Below, piece after piece: positions 1 to 8,730 of a DNA stretch of 64,000 nucleotides. The stretch is taken from assembly GCA_025963465.1 (NCBI GenBank), contig JAOQAP010000092.1:1-64000 (forward strand), written 5' to 3'. This DNA comes from Flavipsychrobacter sp. (GTDB taxonomy: Bacteria; Bacteroidota; Bacteroidia; Chitinophagales; Chitinophagaceae). How positions within the stretch are numbered: the first letter of the stretch is position 1; each line of letters begins with the position of its first letter. Made by a program: the position numbers and the translations under genes. The notes under the pieces are model-generated. The model had not been told where the DNA came from, did not search any database, and saw only the letters and a program-made list of their open reading frames with translations.

Positions 1-1577
1 CGGTCACGATCATCGCCAACTACATTCCTTTCGAATCTCCGGAGGGTGGGCCAAACTACTTCACATTTGGTGCCAATGTGCGGTACGAGATACACATTAA
101 GAACAACGCAGCGACTACCACCGACGATATTACCTATCGCTTTACGTTCTCTAAAGCTAACCAGGACCCAACCACGTTCTTCAACATACGCCTGGGTGCC
201 CAGAATGACAAGACAACCTATATGTGCGAAAAAAGCACAGACGGCGGTGCTAGCTGGACCACAATAGTAAGCACAGGAGAAGTGCCTGCAAACAACATAG
301 GCCCACGCTCTATACAGGATGCCACTGTAGGCCTGGGTATACCCAGCTACACAGGGTATATGAACTCTAAAATACAGACAGCTACTACCAGTGAGCAGAT
401 ATTCTGCGGACCGGTAGATGATCCATTCTTTGTAGACCTTGCAGGCGCTTTTGACCTTGGTAACTTCCGTCCTGATGGGCTGAGCAAAGCCAATACACCA
501 AAGGATGGCCTGGCACGTTTTAACTGCCATACCATAGCGATGAAGATACCTATCAGCATGCTGCAGAAAAGCGGCCTGCCGGTAACATCTGCCAAGAACA
601 TACTGGACCCTGATTTTGTAATAGGTGTATGGGCATCAGCAAGCCGTCCGCAGATAAGGACACTGGCTGCAGGCAGCGAATCATATACAGGTACATGGGT
701 GCAGGTATCGCGCATAGGTATGCCACTGACCAACGAGGTAATCATACCTGTAGGTGAAAAGGACAAATGGAATGCAAGCAATCCTAAGGATGATGCACAG
801 TTCGCGGCTTATTTCAGCAATCCTGAGCTGGCATTGTATATGGATGATTCAAAGTTTGGTGGTGCAGTACCTGCGCTTAACGGACTGCGTATCCAGAAAA
901 AATCACTGGGCAGCTTTGACTTCCGCAATGGCGCTGAAGGCCTGTTCTCACTGAAAGGCACGGCTGCAGTAGCAGGTACGGCGCTTGATAATGCGGCTTT
1001 TGGTGCAGTGCTGTTGCCTGATAACAAGAGCCCACGTGCGGTAGATATACTGCCTATATTCTATACAGGTGTTCCTAACCTGGCACCTTACCAGCTGGCC
1101 ACAGGCAAATTCCTGGGCAACCCGCTGGCGCATGGTAAACCATTTGTGAACAACTTCCTGCCTACTCTTGGCGATATGCTGCGCCTGAACATGGCAGTAC
1201 CGGTAACATCACGTACAGATCCTAACTTCAGCTCTGAAGGGCTGCTGCAGGCTGCGGTGCTGGGCCTTACCTTGTCTAAATACAACGATACATTACTGGA
1301 GTTTATCCCTAACATGGATGGTTTCCCTAACGGCCGCAGGCTGGAAGATGACGTAACTACCATAGAGCTGCAGGCAGTAAGCGGAGTAGCACTGGCGGCA
1401 ATAGGCCTGTGGTATGATGACTATAGCGGAAGCGGATCGGCGGTAACACCAAACCTGGTGCATGTGCTGAGCTTTAACGCGGGCATCACTCACAACGATA
1501 CTACATTCCAGGCTTCATTCCCTTATGTGCAGCAGCCATGGCGAGGCTATGACTACACAGCGCAGGCGAGGTTTTAA
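1..1577 (+). CDS. DUF4331 family protein, 5'-truncated by the window edge
   Basis: The reading frame is open from base 3 to the TAA at 1575-1577, so the true start lies outside the window. The first codons read VTIIANYIPFESPEGGPNY, which matches the internal DUF4331 region of the next gene (IVIIANYIPFEHPAGGPNW), so roughly the signal peptide and first 50 residues are missing. DUF4331 proteins are secreted proteins of unknown function with the start motif SSHREAP. The two tandem copies are similar along their whole length (for example the shared PNMDGFPNGRRLEDDVTTIE). Unlike its neighbour this copy stops after QARF and has no T9SS sorting domain, so it may be anchored or exported differently. 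The gap to the next gene is 27 bases, so co-transcription is likely. Confidence 0.9.
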   Translation, partial: VTIIANYIPFESPEGGPNYFTFGANVRYEIHIKNNAATTTDDITYRFTFSKANQDPTTFFNIRLGAQNDKTTYMCEKSTDGGASWTTIVSTGEVPANNIGPRSIQDATVGLGIPSYTGYMNSKIQTATTSEQIFCGPVDDPFFVDLAGAFDLGNFRPDGLSKANTPKDGLARFNCHTIAMKIPISMLQKSGLPVTSAKNILDPDFVIGVWASASRPQIRTLAAGSESYTGTWVQVSRIGMPLTNEVIIPVGEKDKWNASNPKDDAQFAAYFSNPELALYMDDSKFGGAVPALNGLRIQKKSLGSFDFRNGAEGLFSLKGTAAVAGTALDNAAFGAVLLPDNKSPRAVDILPIFYTGVPNLAPYQLATGKFLGNPLAHGKPFVNNFLPTLGDMLRLNMAVPVTSRTDPNFSSEGLLQAAVLGLTLSKYNDTLLEFIPNMDGFPNGRRLEDDVTTIELQAVSGVALAAIGLWYDDYSGSGSAVTPNLVHVLSFNAGITHNDTTFQASFPYVQQPWRGYDYTAQARF

Positions 1578-1604
1578 TTCATTCCATAAAACAAAACGAC
1601 AGTT

Positions 1605-3638
1605 ATGAAAAATATAATCAATAAATTTTTTGTGGGAGCGCTTATATGCATGCTGCCGCAGATCACAGCGATAGCTTCATCGCACAGGGAAGCGCCGCTA
1701 ATATCGAATGACCCGCTTGCTGATAATACTGACCTGTATGCATTCAGAAGCCCATGCGATACCAATAATATCGTGATAATAGCGAATTACATTCCTTTTG
1801 AGCACCCTGCGGGCGGCCCAAACTGGTACAGCTTCGGAGAGAATATACGCTACGAGATACACATCAAGAATACGACCGCTACAACCGGTGACGATATCAC
1901 ATATCGTTTTACGTTTACCCAGACGCATGAAGACCCGACAACGTTCTTCAACATACGCCTGGGCAAACAGAACAGTAAAATGACCTATACCTGCGAAAAA
2001 AGTATAGGCGGTGGCCCGTTTGTAACTATTAAAAGCGGCGGAGCAGTTCCTCCACCAAACATAGGCCCACGCTCTATAGAAGGTGGTGCCGGCCTGAATG
2101 ACCCTGCTGGTTACGACCATGTAATGATGAATGCGGTAACCACAGCCAGCACAGGTGAAAAACTTTTCTGCGGCCCGGCTGATGATCCGTTCTTTGTAGA
2201 CCTCGGTGGTGCGTTTGATGTTGGTGGTTTCCGTACTACAGGTCGTGACGGCCTTGCAAAATTCAATTGCCACTCTATAGCGCTGGAGATACCTATCAGC
2301 ATGCTGCAGAAAGATGGCAAAACAGCTGCAATGGCTGCTAACATACTGGATGCTGATTTCGCAATAGGCGTATGGGCATCTGCAAGCAGGCTCGCTATAA
2401 CCACACTAAATACTACAGGTGGCGGATCGGTAGGTTCAGGTTCATGGATACAGGTATCCCGCCTGGGCATGCCACTGACCAATGAAGTAGTAATACCTGT
2501 AGGTATGAAAGATCAGTGGAATGGCGCTAATCCTTATACTGATGATGGTGCTTATATCCAGTATTTTGAAAATCCTGAGTTGGCATTATACATGGATGCT
2601 TCCCTGTATGGTGGCGCGGTTCCGGGCCTTTCAAAACTGCGTATACAGCGTAATTCGCTTGGTGCATTTGACTTTGGTAATACACAGCAGGGCTTATGGT
2701 CGCTGAAAGGCTCACCTGCTGTAGCAGGTACGGCGCTGGATGATGCTATATTCGGTACTATATTATTGCCTGATAATCATAGCCCGCGTGCCGTGGATAT
2801 CCTGCCAATATTCTATACAGGCGTGCCTAACCTGAACCCATACCAACTAGCTACAGGTAAAACAGGCGGTCCGTTGTCGAATGGTAAACCATTTATCAAT
2901 AACTTCCTGCCTACACTGTGCGACATGCTGCGCCTGAATATGGCGGTGCCTGTTACCTCACGTTCAGATCCTAAGTTCAGCTCACTGGGTATAATAGCGG
3001 CTGCGGTACAGGGTCTTACAGATCCTGCATTTGCAAACACATCTATCCAGTTCATACCTAACATGGATGGGTTCCCTAACGGCCGCAGGCTGGAAGATGA
3101 TGTAACAACCATAGAATTGCAAGCAGTATCAGGGGTTGCACTTGCGGCAATAGGCCTGTGGTATGATGACTACCCAGGTACCGGCAGCCCTGTGACACCT
3201 ATGCTGGGTAATGTACTTGGTTTCAATGCGGGTGTAACTGTAAATGATACTACACTGAAGGGTTGTTTCCCTTATGTGCAGGATCCATGGCCAGGTTTCA
3301 CTGGTGCAGGTTATGTAGGCCCTATTCCAGGTACTACGCCTCCTAATGGTATTGGCCAGTTGCCGCTGAACACACCGGTTATTGTGATGAATGCATTCCC
3401 TAACCCATTCAGCAACCAGCTTAATTTCCGTTATAAAATGGAATTTGCGGGTAATGTAACCATCCAGATCGCTGATATGAACGGCAGAGTGGTGAACGTG
3501 ATCAATGAAGGCAGCAAAAAGCCGGGTGAATATACACACCAGTTGAACACTAATGGCCTGGCAGCAGGTAACTATATAGCTACCCTGAGTGTGAATAACC
3601 AGCAGGTACAGACAATAAAAGTGGTAAAGGCTAACTAA
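1605..3638 (+). CDS. DUF4331 family protein with T9SS C-terminal sorting domain
   Basis: 677 residues. An N-terminal signal peptide (about 1-25, MKNIINKFFVGALICML...) is followed at once by SSHREAP, the usual start of the DUF4331 domain, which fills residues 26-580. A proline/glycine linker leads to a type A T9SS sorting domain from about residue 592 (NAFPNPFSNQLNFRY ... GLAAGNYIATLSVN). It is therefore predicted to cross the outer membrane by T9SS and be surface-attached or released. The molecular role of DUF4331 is unknown. It is the second of a tandem pair and is followed by a strong hairpin terminator at 3661. Confidence 0.93.
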   Translation: MKNIINKFFVGALICMLPQITAIASSHREAPLISNDPLADNTDLYAFRSPCDTNNIVIIANYIPFEHPAGGPNWYSFGENIRYEIHIKNTTATTGDDITYRFTFTQTHEDPTTFFNIRLGKQNSKMTYTCEKSIGGGPFVTIKSGGAVPPPNIGPRSIEGGAGLNDPAGYDHVMMNAVTTASTGEKLFCGPADDPFFVDLGGAFDVGGFRTTGRDGLAKFNCHSIALEIPISMLQKDGKTAAMAANILDADFAIGVWASASRLAITTLNTTGGGSVGSGSWIQVSRLGMPLTNEVVIPVGMKDQWNGANPYTDDGAYIQYFENPELALYMDASLYGGAVPGLSKLRIQRNSLGAFDFGNTQQGLWSLKGSPAVAGTALDDAIFGTILLPDNHSPRAVDILPIFYTGVPNLNPYQLATGKTGGPLSNGKPFINNFLPTLCDMLRLNMAVPVTSRSDPKFSSLGIIAAAVQGLTDPAFANTSIQFIPNMDGFPNGRRLEDDVTTIELQAVSGVALAAIGLWYDDYPGTGSPVTPMLGNVLGFNAGVTVNDTTLKGCFPYVQDPWPGFTGAGYVGPIPGTTPPNGIGQLPLNTPVIVMNAFPNPFSNQLNFRYKMEFAGNVTIQIADMNGRVVNVINEGSKKPGEYTHQLNTNGLAAGNYIATLSVNNQQVQTIKVVKAN

Positions 3639-3660
3639 TAGTCTATGTAATAACAGATTG

Positions 3661-3695
3661 ACGGCAGCCGGGCTATTGCCCGGCTGCCGTTTTTG
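3661..3695 (+). terminator. Rho-independent terminator after the DUF4331 pair
   Basis: Perfect 13-bp inverted repeat (ACGGCAGCCGGGC, 3661-3673, and its complement 3678-3690) around a 4-base loop TATT, followed by a run of five T. Confidence 0.9.
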
Positions 3696-3786
3696 ATCAA
3701 ATAGAGCACTTCAACTAAAAAAATTATCTGCTTTGAAAACAATATGCGCGTTAGCTACGTATATAATTACATCAAACAAACCACAT

Positions 3787-5133
3787 ATGAAATACACTAC
3801 ACAATTCTTACTAATGCTTTTACTGTGCTCAGGCACGTTCTTCCTGCCATCATGCAGTGAAAAGAAAGAAGAAGTACCGGCACTGCTGGAAAGAAAGAAG
3901 CCGATAGGCCCGGATGAAGAAAAGGCGGCAATTAGAAAAACATATGATAAAGCGCTGGAGGCAGTGAAAAAAGACCCGGATGACCTGAAGCAATATATAG
4001 CGCTGGCAACAGCGTTTATATCTGAAGGCCGTGTGACGGGCAACAATGGTTACTACAGCAATGCAGCAGTGCAGATGCTGGACAAAGTGACCACAAAGAC
4101 AACTGCAAATAAGGACCTTGTATTCCAGGCACTGAGCCTTAAATCTGCAGTGCTGCTGAATATGCACCAGTTCAAAGAGGCTGCAGAGACTGCAAAACAG
4201 GGAGTGGCACTCAATGACTTTAACGCCGGTATATATGGTGCGCTGGTAGATGCGAATGTAGAACTGGGCAACTATAAAGAAGCGGTAGCCGACTGCGACA
4301 AGATGATGAGCATACGCCCGGACCTGCGCTCTTATTCACGTGCGTCTTACCTGCGGCAGATATATGGCCAGAACAGCGGCTCTATAGAAGCGATGAAACT
4401 GGCGGTGGGCGCGGGCATGCCCGGCGCAGAAAATACAGAATGGGCAAGGACCACGCTTGCAGACCTGTACCTGAACAACGGTAATGCAGACAGTGCAGCG
4501 CTATTGTATCGTGAGTCGTTGGTGTACCGTCCTAATTATCCTTTTGCCATGATAGGTATGGCTAGGGTAGGGAAGGCCAGGAAAAATTATGACACAGCGA
4601 TCGCCTATACTAAGAATGCAATAGGCGTATTGAGCGAGGCAGCATTTGTATCACTGCTGGCTGACCTGTATGAACTGAAAGGCGATGCTGCAAAAGCAAA
4701 AGAGACACGCAATGATGTAGTAGGCCTGCTGGAAGAAGGGCAGAAAGAAGAACCTAAGGATGCGGCTGTAAAGCACAACGTAAGCCGCGAAATGGCGACT
4801 GCCTACCTGAATGCCGGCAACCTGGACAAAGCGCTGCCATATGCACAGACTGACCTGGAAATGCGCCCGGAAAATATAGATGCCAACGAGCTGGTAGCAT
4901 GGATATACTACCTGAAAGGCGACTATACAAATGCCAAAATACATGCTGATAAGATGCTGGCAACTAATACGAAAAATGCTAACAAGTTATATGAAGCGGG
5001 AGCCATCTATGCCAGTGCAGGAGATATGACCAAGGGAAATGAGCTGATGGCGGAGGCTACGAAAGTAAGCCCGTACATTGATCAAAGAATCATTAACCAG
5101 ACAAGAAGTGCGCTGGTAATGCAAAAACAATAA
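3787..5133 (+). CDS. TPR-repeat lipoprotein
   Basis: 448 residues from the ATG at 3787. The frame is open upstream to a TTG at 3733, but the ATG start gives a proper lipoprotein signal: MKYTTQFLLMLLLCSGTFFLPSC, lipobox L-P-S-C with lipid-modified Cys23, followed by charged SEKKEE. The rest is helical with repeated 34-residue TPR-like units (for example residues about 130-200 and 330-400: ALPYAQTDLEMRPENIDANE). Predicted to be anchored in the periplasm or on the surface as a protein-interaction scaffold. No enzymatic motif is visible. It stands alone between the terminator at 3661 and the hairpin at 5210. Confidence 0.88.
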   Translation: MKYTTQFLLMLLLCSGTFFLPSCSEKKEEVPALLERKKPIGPDEEKAAIRKTYDKALEAVKKDPDDLKQYIALATAFISEGRVTGNNGYYSNAAVQMLDKVTTKTTANKDLVFQALSLKSAVLLNMHQFKEAAETAKQGVALNDFNAGIYGALVDANVELGNYKEAVADCDKMMSIRPDLRSYSRASYLRQIYGQNSGSIEAMKLAVGAGMPGAENTEWARTTLADLYLNNGNADSAALLYRESLVYRPNYPFAMIGMARVGKARKNYDTAIAYTKNAIGVLSEAAFVSLLADLYELKGDAAKAKETRNDVVGLLEEGQKEEPKDAAVKHNVSREMATAYLNAGNLDKALPYAQTDLEMRPENIDANELVAWIYYLKGDYTNAKIHADKMLATNTKNANKLYEAGAIYASAGDMTKGNELMAEATKVSPYIDQRIINQTRSALVMQKQ

Positions 5134-5209
5134 TATAGATAACTATTAAAACTGCCACCGGCTGAAATTGTATAAAGCCGAATCAAGAATTTTGTGTGGT
5201 TTGAAAAAT

Positions 5210-5247
5210 GCCCCTCCGCATTGTCTAATGTACGAGGGGCCTTTTTA
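5210..5247 (+). terminator. Terminator after the TPR lipoprotein
   Basis: GCCCCTC (5210-5216) pairs with GAGGGGC (5234-5240), with an inner CAT/ATG pairing, followed by CTTTTTA. It separates the lipoprotein from the toxin-antitoxin genes. Confidence 0.75.
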
Positions 5248-5260
5248 TGCAATAAATAAG

Positions 5261-5268
5261 TAAATTTG
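5261..5268 (+). promoter_or_regulatory. Bacteroidota -7 element of the toxin-antitoxin operon
   Basis: TAAATTTG fits the Bacteroidota -7 consensus TAnnTTTG and lies 15 bases before the antitoxin ATG. No clear -33 TTTG is seen at the usual spacing. Confidence 0.5.
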
Positions 5269-5283
5269 TGAAAAGGACACTTT

Positions 5284-5523
5284 ATGAAAGGAATTAGTTT
5301 TGTAACAGATGAAACTCATAACAGGCGATACGCTCAAATTGATTTGAAAGGTATCGCGAAATATGATGATGATGCACTTGAGGATCTAATGGATATTCTT
5401 ATTGCAGAAGCAAGGAAGGATGAAAAAAGCGTTCCCTGGGAAAGCGTAAAATCAGAATTAATACAAGAAGGGAAGATCAATGTACCAAATCGTCGTAAAA
5501 CCGTCAGCAAAAAGAGAGCTTAA
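5284..5523 (+). CDS. Putative antitoxin of a RelE-type toxin-antitoxin pair
   Basis: 79 residues. The protein is acidic in the middle (DDDALEDLMDILIAEARKDEK) and basic at the C-terminus (RRKTVSKKRA), and lies directly before a RelE-like toxin gene with a 44-base overlap. Size, order and overlap are those of type II antitoxins, but no standard DNA-binding fold (RHH, HTH) is obvious to the eye, so the antitoxin call rests mainly on context. The two genes are richer in A+T codons than the flanking genes, consistent with a mobile module. It probably neutralises the toxin and represses its own promoter (inference). Confidence 0.75.
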   Translation: MKGISFVTDETHNRRYAQIDLKGIAKYDDDALEDLMDILIAEARKDEKSVPWESVKSELIQEGKINVPNRRKTVSKKRA

Positions 5524-5737
5524 GAAATTATCCGTTTCTGTTGCGACATTAATCGTGAATAAAATAGATACACTTGCTAATAATCCTCGTCCTGAAGGGT
5601 GCAAGAAGCTCGTTAATAATAAAGAAGAATTATGGAGAGTGCGTGTTGGCGACTATCGCATATTATACGCTATTGATGATACCATAAGAATAGTAGACAT
5701 TCATCATGTAGGAAATAGAAGGGAGATATATAAATAG
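5480..5737 (+). CDS. RelE/ParE superfamily toxin
   Basis: 85 residues with the RelE/ParE pattern: an N-terminal strand MYQIVVKPSAKRELKKL, a helix, then LVNNKEELWRVRVGDYRILYAIDD and the closing strand IVDIHHVGNRREIYK. The RVRVGDYRILY core and the terminal HVGNRREIYK are typical of RelE-like mRNA interferases that cleave mRNA on the ribosome (family knowledge). The gene overlaps the antitoxin by 44 bases, which favours translational coupling. It ends in TAG, one of several genes here using TAG as a normal stop. Confidence 0.9.
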   Translation: MYQIVVKPSAKRELKKLSVSVATLIVNKIDTLANNPRPEGCKKLVNNKEELWRVRVGDYRILYAIDDTIRIVDIHHVGNRREIYK

Positions 5738-5764
5738 GGTGTAAAAACAGAACATACTTTTCTT

Positions 5765-6943
5765 CTAATCCGCTGATACAAACATTTCAGCGGCTATCCG
5801 GTCTGCAAATAATTTTCCTTCATTGGTCAGTACCAGTTTCCTTCCTTCTTGTGTTAGCCATTTCTTCTCGCGGCAGAGGTGACTGCTTTTTTCTACCATA
5901 GTGGCGCATGTATCATCCCATTCCCGGGCTATTTTATCCAGGTCGCAACCCCACATGGTACGCAGGGAGGTCATAATATATTCGTTGAGGTGCTCTATTG
6001 CCGTTAGCTTTTCTTCTTCGTGAGGAACAGTGTGCTCCTGTAATATGTTCTTTGCATACAGGGCATTGTTGGCTACATTCCACCTGCGGGTAGCACCATC
6101 AAATGAATGAGCCGACGGGCCTATGCCCAGGTAGTGCATGCCCCGCCAGTAATTGGTATTGTGTATGGCATGGTGGCCGGGACGGGCAAGATTGGATATT
6201 TCGTAATGATCATAACCCATAGCAGCAGCCTGCTCCATCAGTATTTCGAATTGCCCTGCAGCCTGTTCCGGGTCTACGGGTACTGCTTTTTTCTTTTGTA
6301 TGGCCTGCTGCAGGGCGGTCTTATCTTCTACAGTAAGGGCGTAAGAGGAGAAGTGGGGTATGCCCAGCTCTGTAACTTTTGCCAGGTTTTGTTTCCATGC
6401 TGCATCGGTAAGTCCGGGAGTACCATATATAAGGTCTATGCTCAGATTGGTAAACCCGGCATCCTGGGCGGTCTTTATTGCATAATCTGCTTCCTGTGCA
6501 TTGTGTGCCCGTTTCATATACAACAGGTCTTCTTCCCTGAAAGATTGTACGCCGATACTAAACCTATTGATGGGGGTGCTACGCAATGACTTCAGGTAAT
6601 TCTTGTCCAGGTCATCGGGGTTTGCCTCGAGGGTAAACTCTTTGATATGGTCGACGGGGTGGTATTTAAGTATGGTATCGAAAATCAGGTTTATTTCATC
6701 TGCTGAGAGAAGTGACGGGGTGCCACCTCCCAGGTACACGGTTTCTACCGTAGTGCCTTGCAGGTATTCCCGTCGCATTTCTATCTCCTTCAATATCGCC
6801 TGCAGCACCTCGTCCTTACCCCTCAACGAGGTGGAAAAGTGAAAATTGCAATAGACACATGCCTGCTTACAAAAGGGAATATGCAGGTATATGCCTGCCG
6901 CATTGGGGGTGTTCGGGTGGTTTTTGGGAGTATCCTGGGGCAT
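5765..6943 (-). CDS. hemW: HemW-like radical SAM heme chaperone (coproporphyrinogen III oxidase-like)
   Basis: 392 residues from the ATG at 6943. The frame also opens 24 bases upstream at a TTG, which is less likely. The radical SAM motif CxxxCxxC is at Cys25, Cys29 and Cys32 (IYLHIPFCKQACVYCNFHF), followed by the GGGTPSLL SAM-binding loop, the FTLEANPDDL and RFSIGVQSF segments and the C-terminal HemN_C domain. HemW proteins bind heme and insert it into respiratory proteins. They resemble HemN, but the CNFH variant (rather than CxFC) fits HemW-type sequences. Convergent with the toxin gene; its upstream region faces the glucosaminidase gene. Confidence 0.92.
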   Translation of the reverse strand: MPQDTPKNHPNTPNAAGIYLHIPFCKQACVYCNFHFSTSLRGKDEVLQAILKEIEMRREYLQGTTVETVYLGGGTPSLLSADEINLIFDTILKYHPVDHIKEFTLEANPDDLDKNYLKSLRSTPINRFSIGVQSFREEDLLYMKRAHNAQEADYAIKTAQDAGFTNLSIDLIYGTPGLTDAAWKQNLAKVTELGIPHFSSYALTVEDKTALQQAIQKKKAVPVDPEQAAGQFEILMEQAAAMGYDHYEISNLARPGHHAIHNTNYWRGMHYLGIGPSAHSFDGATRRWNVANNALYAKNILQEHTVPHEEEKLTAIEHLNEYIMTSLRTMWGCDLDKIAREWDDTCATMVEKSSHLCREKKWLTQEGRKLVLTNEGKLFADRIAAEMFVSAD

Positions 6944-7047
6944 TATTTTGTAAAGATACGGATACAAATTCAGGTGTAAACAGGCTTAAATACAGTCACT
7001 TTAGATAATTTTAACAACCTTTCTGCTCAACCTATGTAAAAAAGCGT

Positions 7048-7055
7048 TACATTTG
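7048..7055 (+). promoter_or_regulatory. Probable -7 promoter element of the glucosaminidase gene
   Basis: TACATTTG followed by C matches TAnnTTTG. It lies 50 bases before the ATG at 7106. A degenerate TTTCTG lies about 23 bases upstream. Confidence 0.5.
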
Positions 7056-7105
7056 CAGCCCCGTATTACTTTTTTAATCCCCTATCGGATAAAACAGTGT
7101 AGCGT

Positions 7106-7597
7106 ATGAAAAACTTTATTAAAATTAATTTACTGATGTTAAGCCTGCTGGTGGTAATGACTTCCGCCCGCGCGCAGAATGCAACGTATATTTCCAACCA
7201 CAGGATCATAGCGGCGGTGTTATCGCAGCGCTATGGCATACCCGCCCCGGTAATATTAGCGGTGGCCGCTATCGAGTCTTCAGGTGGGAAGGCTCCGGTG
7301 GCTAAAGTGCTGAACAATCACTTTGGTATGTGCGGCAAGAATAACATAGTAAACCATAAAGGCCACAAAAGCCGTTATAAACAATACGCCAACGAGATCG
7401 AATCTTATATAGATTTTTGTGGTGTTATTTCCCGCAAACATTTTTACTCACGCCTGAAGGATAGTGACAACTGCCGTGCGTGGATAAAAGCCATGAGCCA
7501 TGCCGGTTACTCTGAAGTGCCTGAAGAATGGGAACAGAAAGTATTAGGCGTACTCTCCCGCATAGAGCATTCTACTGACCTTGCTTTAGGGTTTTAA
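7106..7597 (+). CDS. Secreted glucosaminidase-domain protein (peptidoglycan hydrolase)
   Basis: 163 residues. A signal peptide (MKNFIKINLLMLSLLVVMTSARAQ, cleaved near residue 24) is followed by a single glucosaminidase domain of the FlgJ/LytG (GH73) type: YGIPAPVILAVAAIESSGG carries the presumed catalytic Glu, followed by NNHFGMCGKN, YKQYANEIESYIDF and WIKAMSHAGYSE. It is predicted to act in the periplasm on the glycan strands of peptidoglycan. No LysM or SH3 cell-wall-binding domain is attached, so it is a minimal version. It converges on the oxidoreductase gene 13 bases downstream. Confidence 0.9.
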   Translation: MKNFIKINLLMLSLLVVMTSARAQNATYISNHRIIAAVLSQRYGIPAPVILAVAAIESSGGKAPVAKVLNNHFGMCGKNNIVNHKGHKSRYKQYANEIESYIDFCGVISRKHFYSRLKDSDNCRAWIKAMSHAGYSEVPEEWEQKVLGVLSRIEHSTDLALGF

Positions 7598-7610
7598 GAT
7601 CCGTAATTTT

Positions 7611-8681
7611 TTACTTTTTTCGTTTGGCCCGTTCATATTGTACGGGCCATTCCATTTCTTCATAGTTTAGTTCCCGTGCCGCATGCATTGGGAAATAGGG
7701 ATCGCGCAATAATTCCCGCGCCATAAATATGAGATCGGCTTGTTCATTGTTAAGTATTTCTTCCGCCTGTTCGGCGGCTACAATAATGCCTACCGTGCCG
7801 GTAAGGATACCTGTTTTGCGCACAGTATCTGAGAACGGTACCTGGTAGTTGGGCTTTGCAGGGATCTTAATGCCGGATGCCACACCGCCCGATGAGCAGT
7901 CCATCACATCCACACCTTTTTCTTTTACTATGTCTGCCAGCCTCACAGAATCTTCCACTGTCCATCCTTCATCAGACCAGTCGCTGGCGGAGATGCGCAG
8001 GAACAAAGGGAGGTCTGCGGGCCATACACTGCGCACCGCATCTATGATCTCAAGAAGGAAACGTACTCGGTTTTCAAACGAGCCGCCGTATTCATCTGTC
8101 CGCTTATTGCTGAGCGGCGATGTGAATTCATTAATGAGATAGCCATGCGCGCCATGTATCTCTATCACTTTAAATCCCGCAGCCAATGCCCTTAGCGTTG
8201 CCGCTTTAAAGTCTGCAATTACCTTATCTATACCTGCTTTGTCAAGGGCTACTGGGGTATCCTTATGTTCGTCAAATGGTATAGCGCTTGGCGCTACGGT
8301 CTTCCAGCCACCTGCGGATGATGGGATCAGTGTGTCGCCATTCCATGGCTCTGAAGTGCTGGCTTTACGGCCAGCGTGTGCCAGCTGTATGCCGGGTATG
8401 CTGCCATGAGCTGCGATGAATGAGGTGATGTTTTTTAATTCGGCTACGTGTTCATCCTTCCAGATGCCAAGGTCGCGAGGGGATATTCTGCCTTCAGGGC
8501 TTACGGCCGTGGCCTCGGTAAATACTAATGCAGCGCCACCTACCGCCCTGCTGCCCAGGTGTACCAGGTGCCAGTCATTGGCAAAGCCATCTGTGCTGGA
8601 ATACTGGCACATAGGCGATACCACAATGCGGTTCTTCAACGTAAGGCCCCTTATAGTAAGGGGTGTAAACAACTTCGGCAT
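7611..8681 (-). CDS. NADH:flavin oxidoreductase, YqjM-type Old Yellow Enzyme
   Basis: 356 residues forming a complete FMN-binding TIM barrel. Diagnostic elements are NRIVVSPMCQYSS (Cys25 at the flavin-tuning position of YqjM-class enzymes), IQLAHAGRKAS (substrate-binding His), EIHGAHGYLINEFTSP, RTDEYGGSFENR, and C-terminal DLIFMARELLRDPYFP. The family reduces the C=C bond of alpha,beta-unsaturated carbonyl compounds with NAD(P)H and is cytoplasmic. The natural substrate cannot be read from the sequence. Single-gene unit, convergent with the glucosaminidase gene. Confidence 0.93.
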   Translation of the reverse strand: MPKLFTPLTIRGLTLKNRIVVSPMCQYSSTDGFANDWHLVHLGSRAVGGAALVFTEATAVSPEGRISPRDLGIWKDEHVAELKNITSFIAAHGSIPGIQLAHAGRKASTSEPWNGDTLIPSSAGGWKTVAPSAIPFDEHKDTPVALDKAGIDKVIADFKAATLRALAAGFKVIEIHGAHGYLINEFTSPLSNKRTDEYGGSFENRVRFLLEIIDAVRSVWPADLPLFLRISASDWSDEGWTVEDSVRLADIVKEKGVDVMDCSSGGVASGIKIPAKPNYQVPFSDTVRKTGILTGTVGIIVAAEQAEEILNNEQADLIFMARELLRDPYFPMHAARELNYEEMEWPVQYERAKRKK

Positions 8682-8730
8682 AACAACTCATTTGTTATGC
8701 CGAAGTTAGGTAATGCCTGCTAATTATTAT

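Noticed and set aside
347-781. Long open frames antisense to clear genes (also at 1698-2273, 29122-30297, 31559-32470, 37511-38191, 58657-59397 and others)
   Set aside because: They lie inside well-supported genes in other frames, lack family similarity and have atypical composition; treated as shadows.
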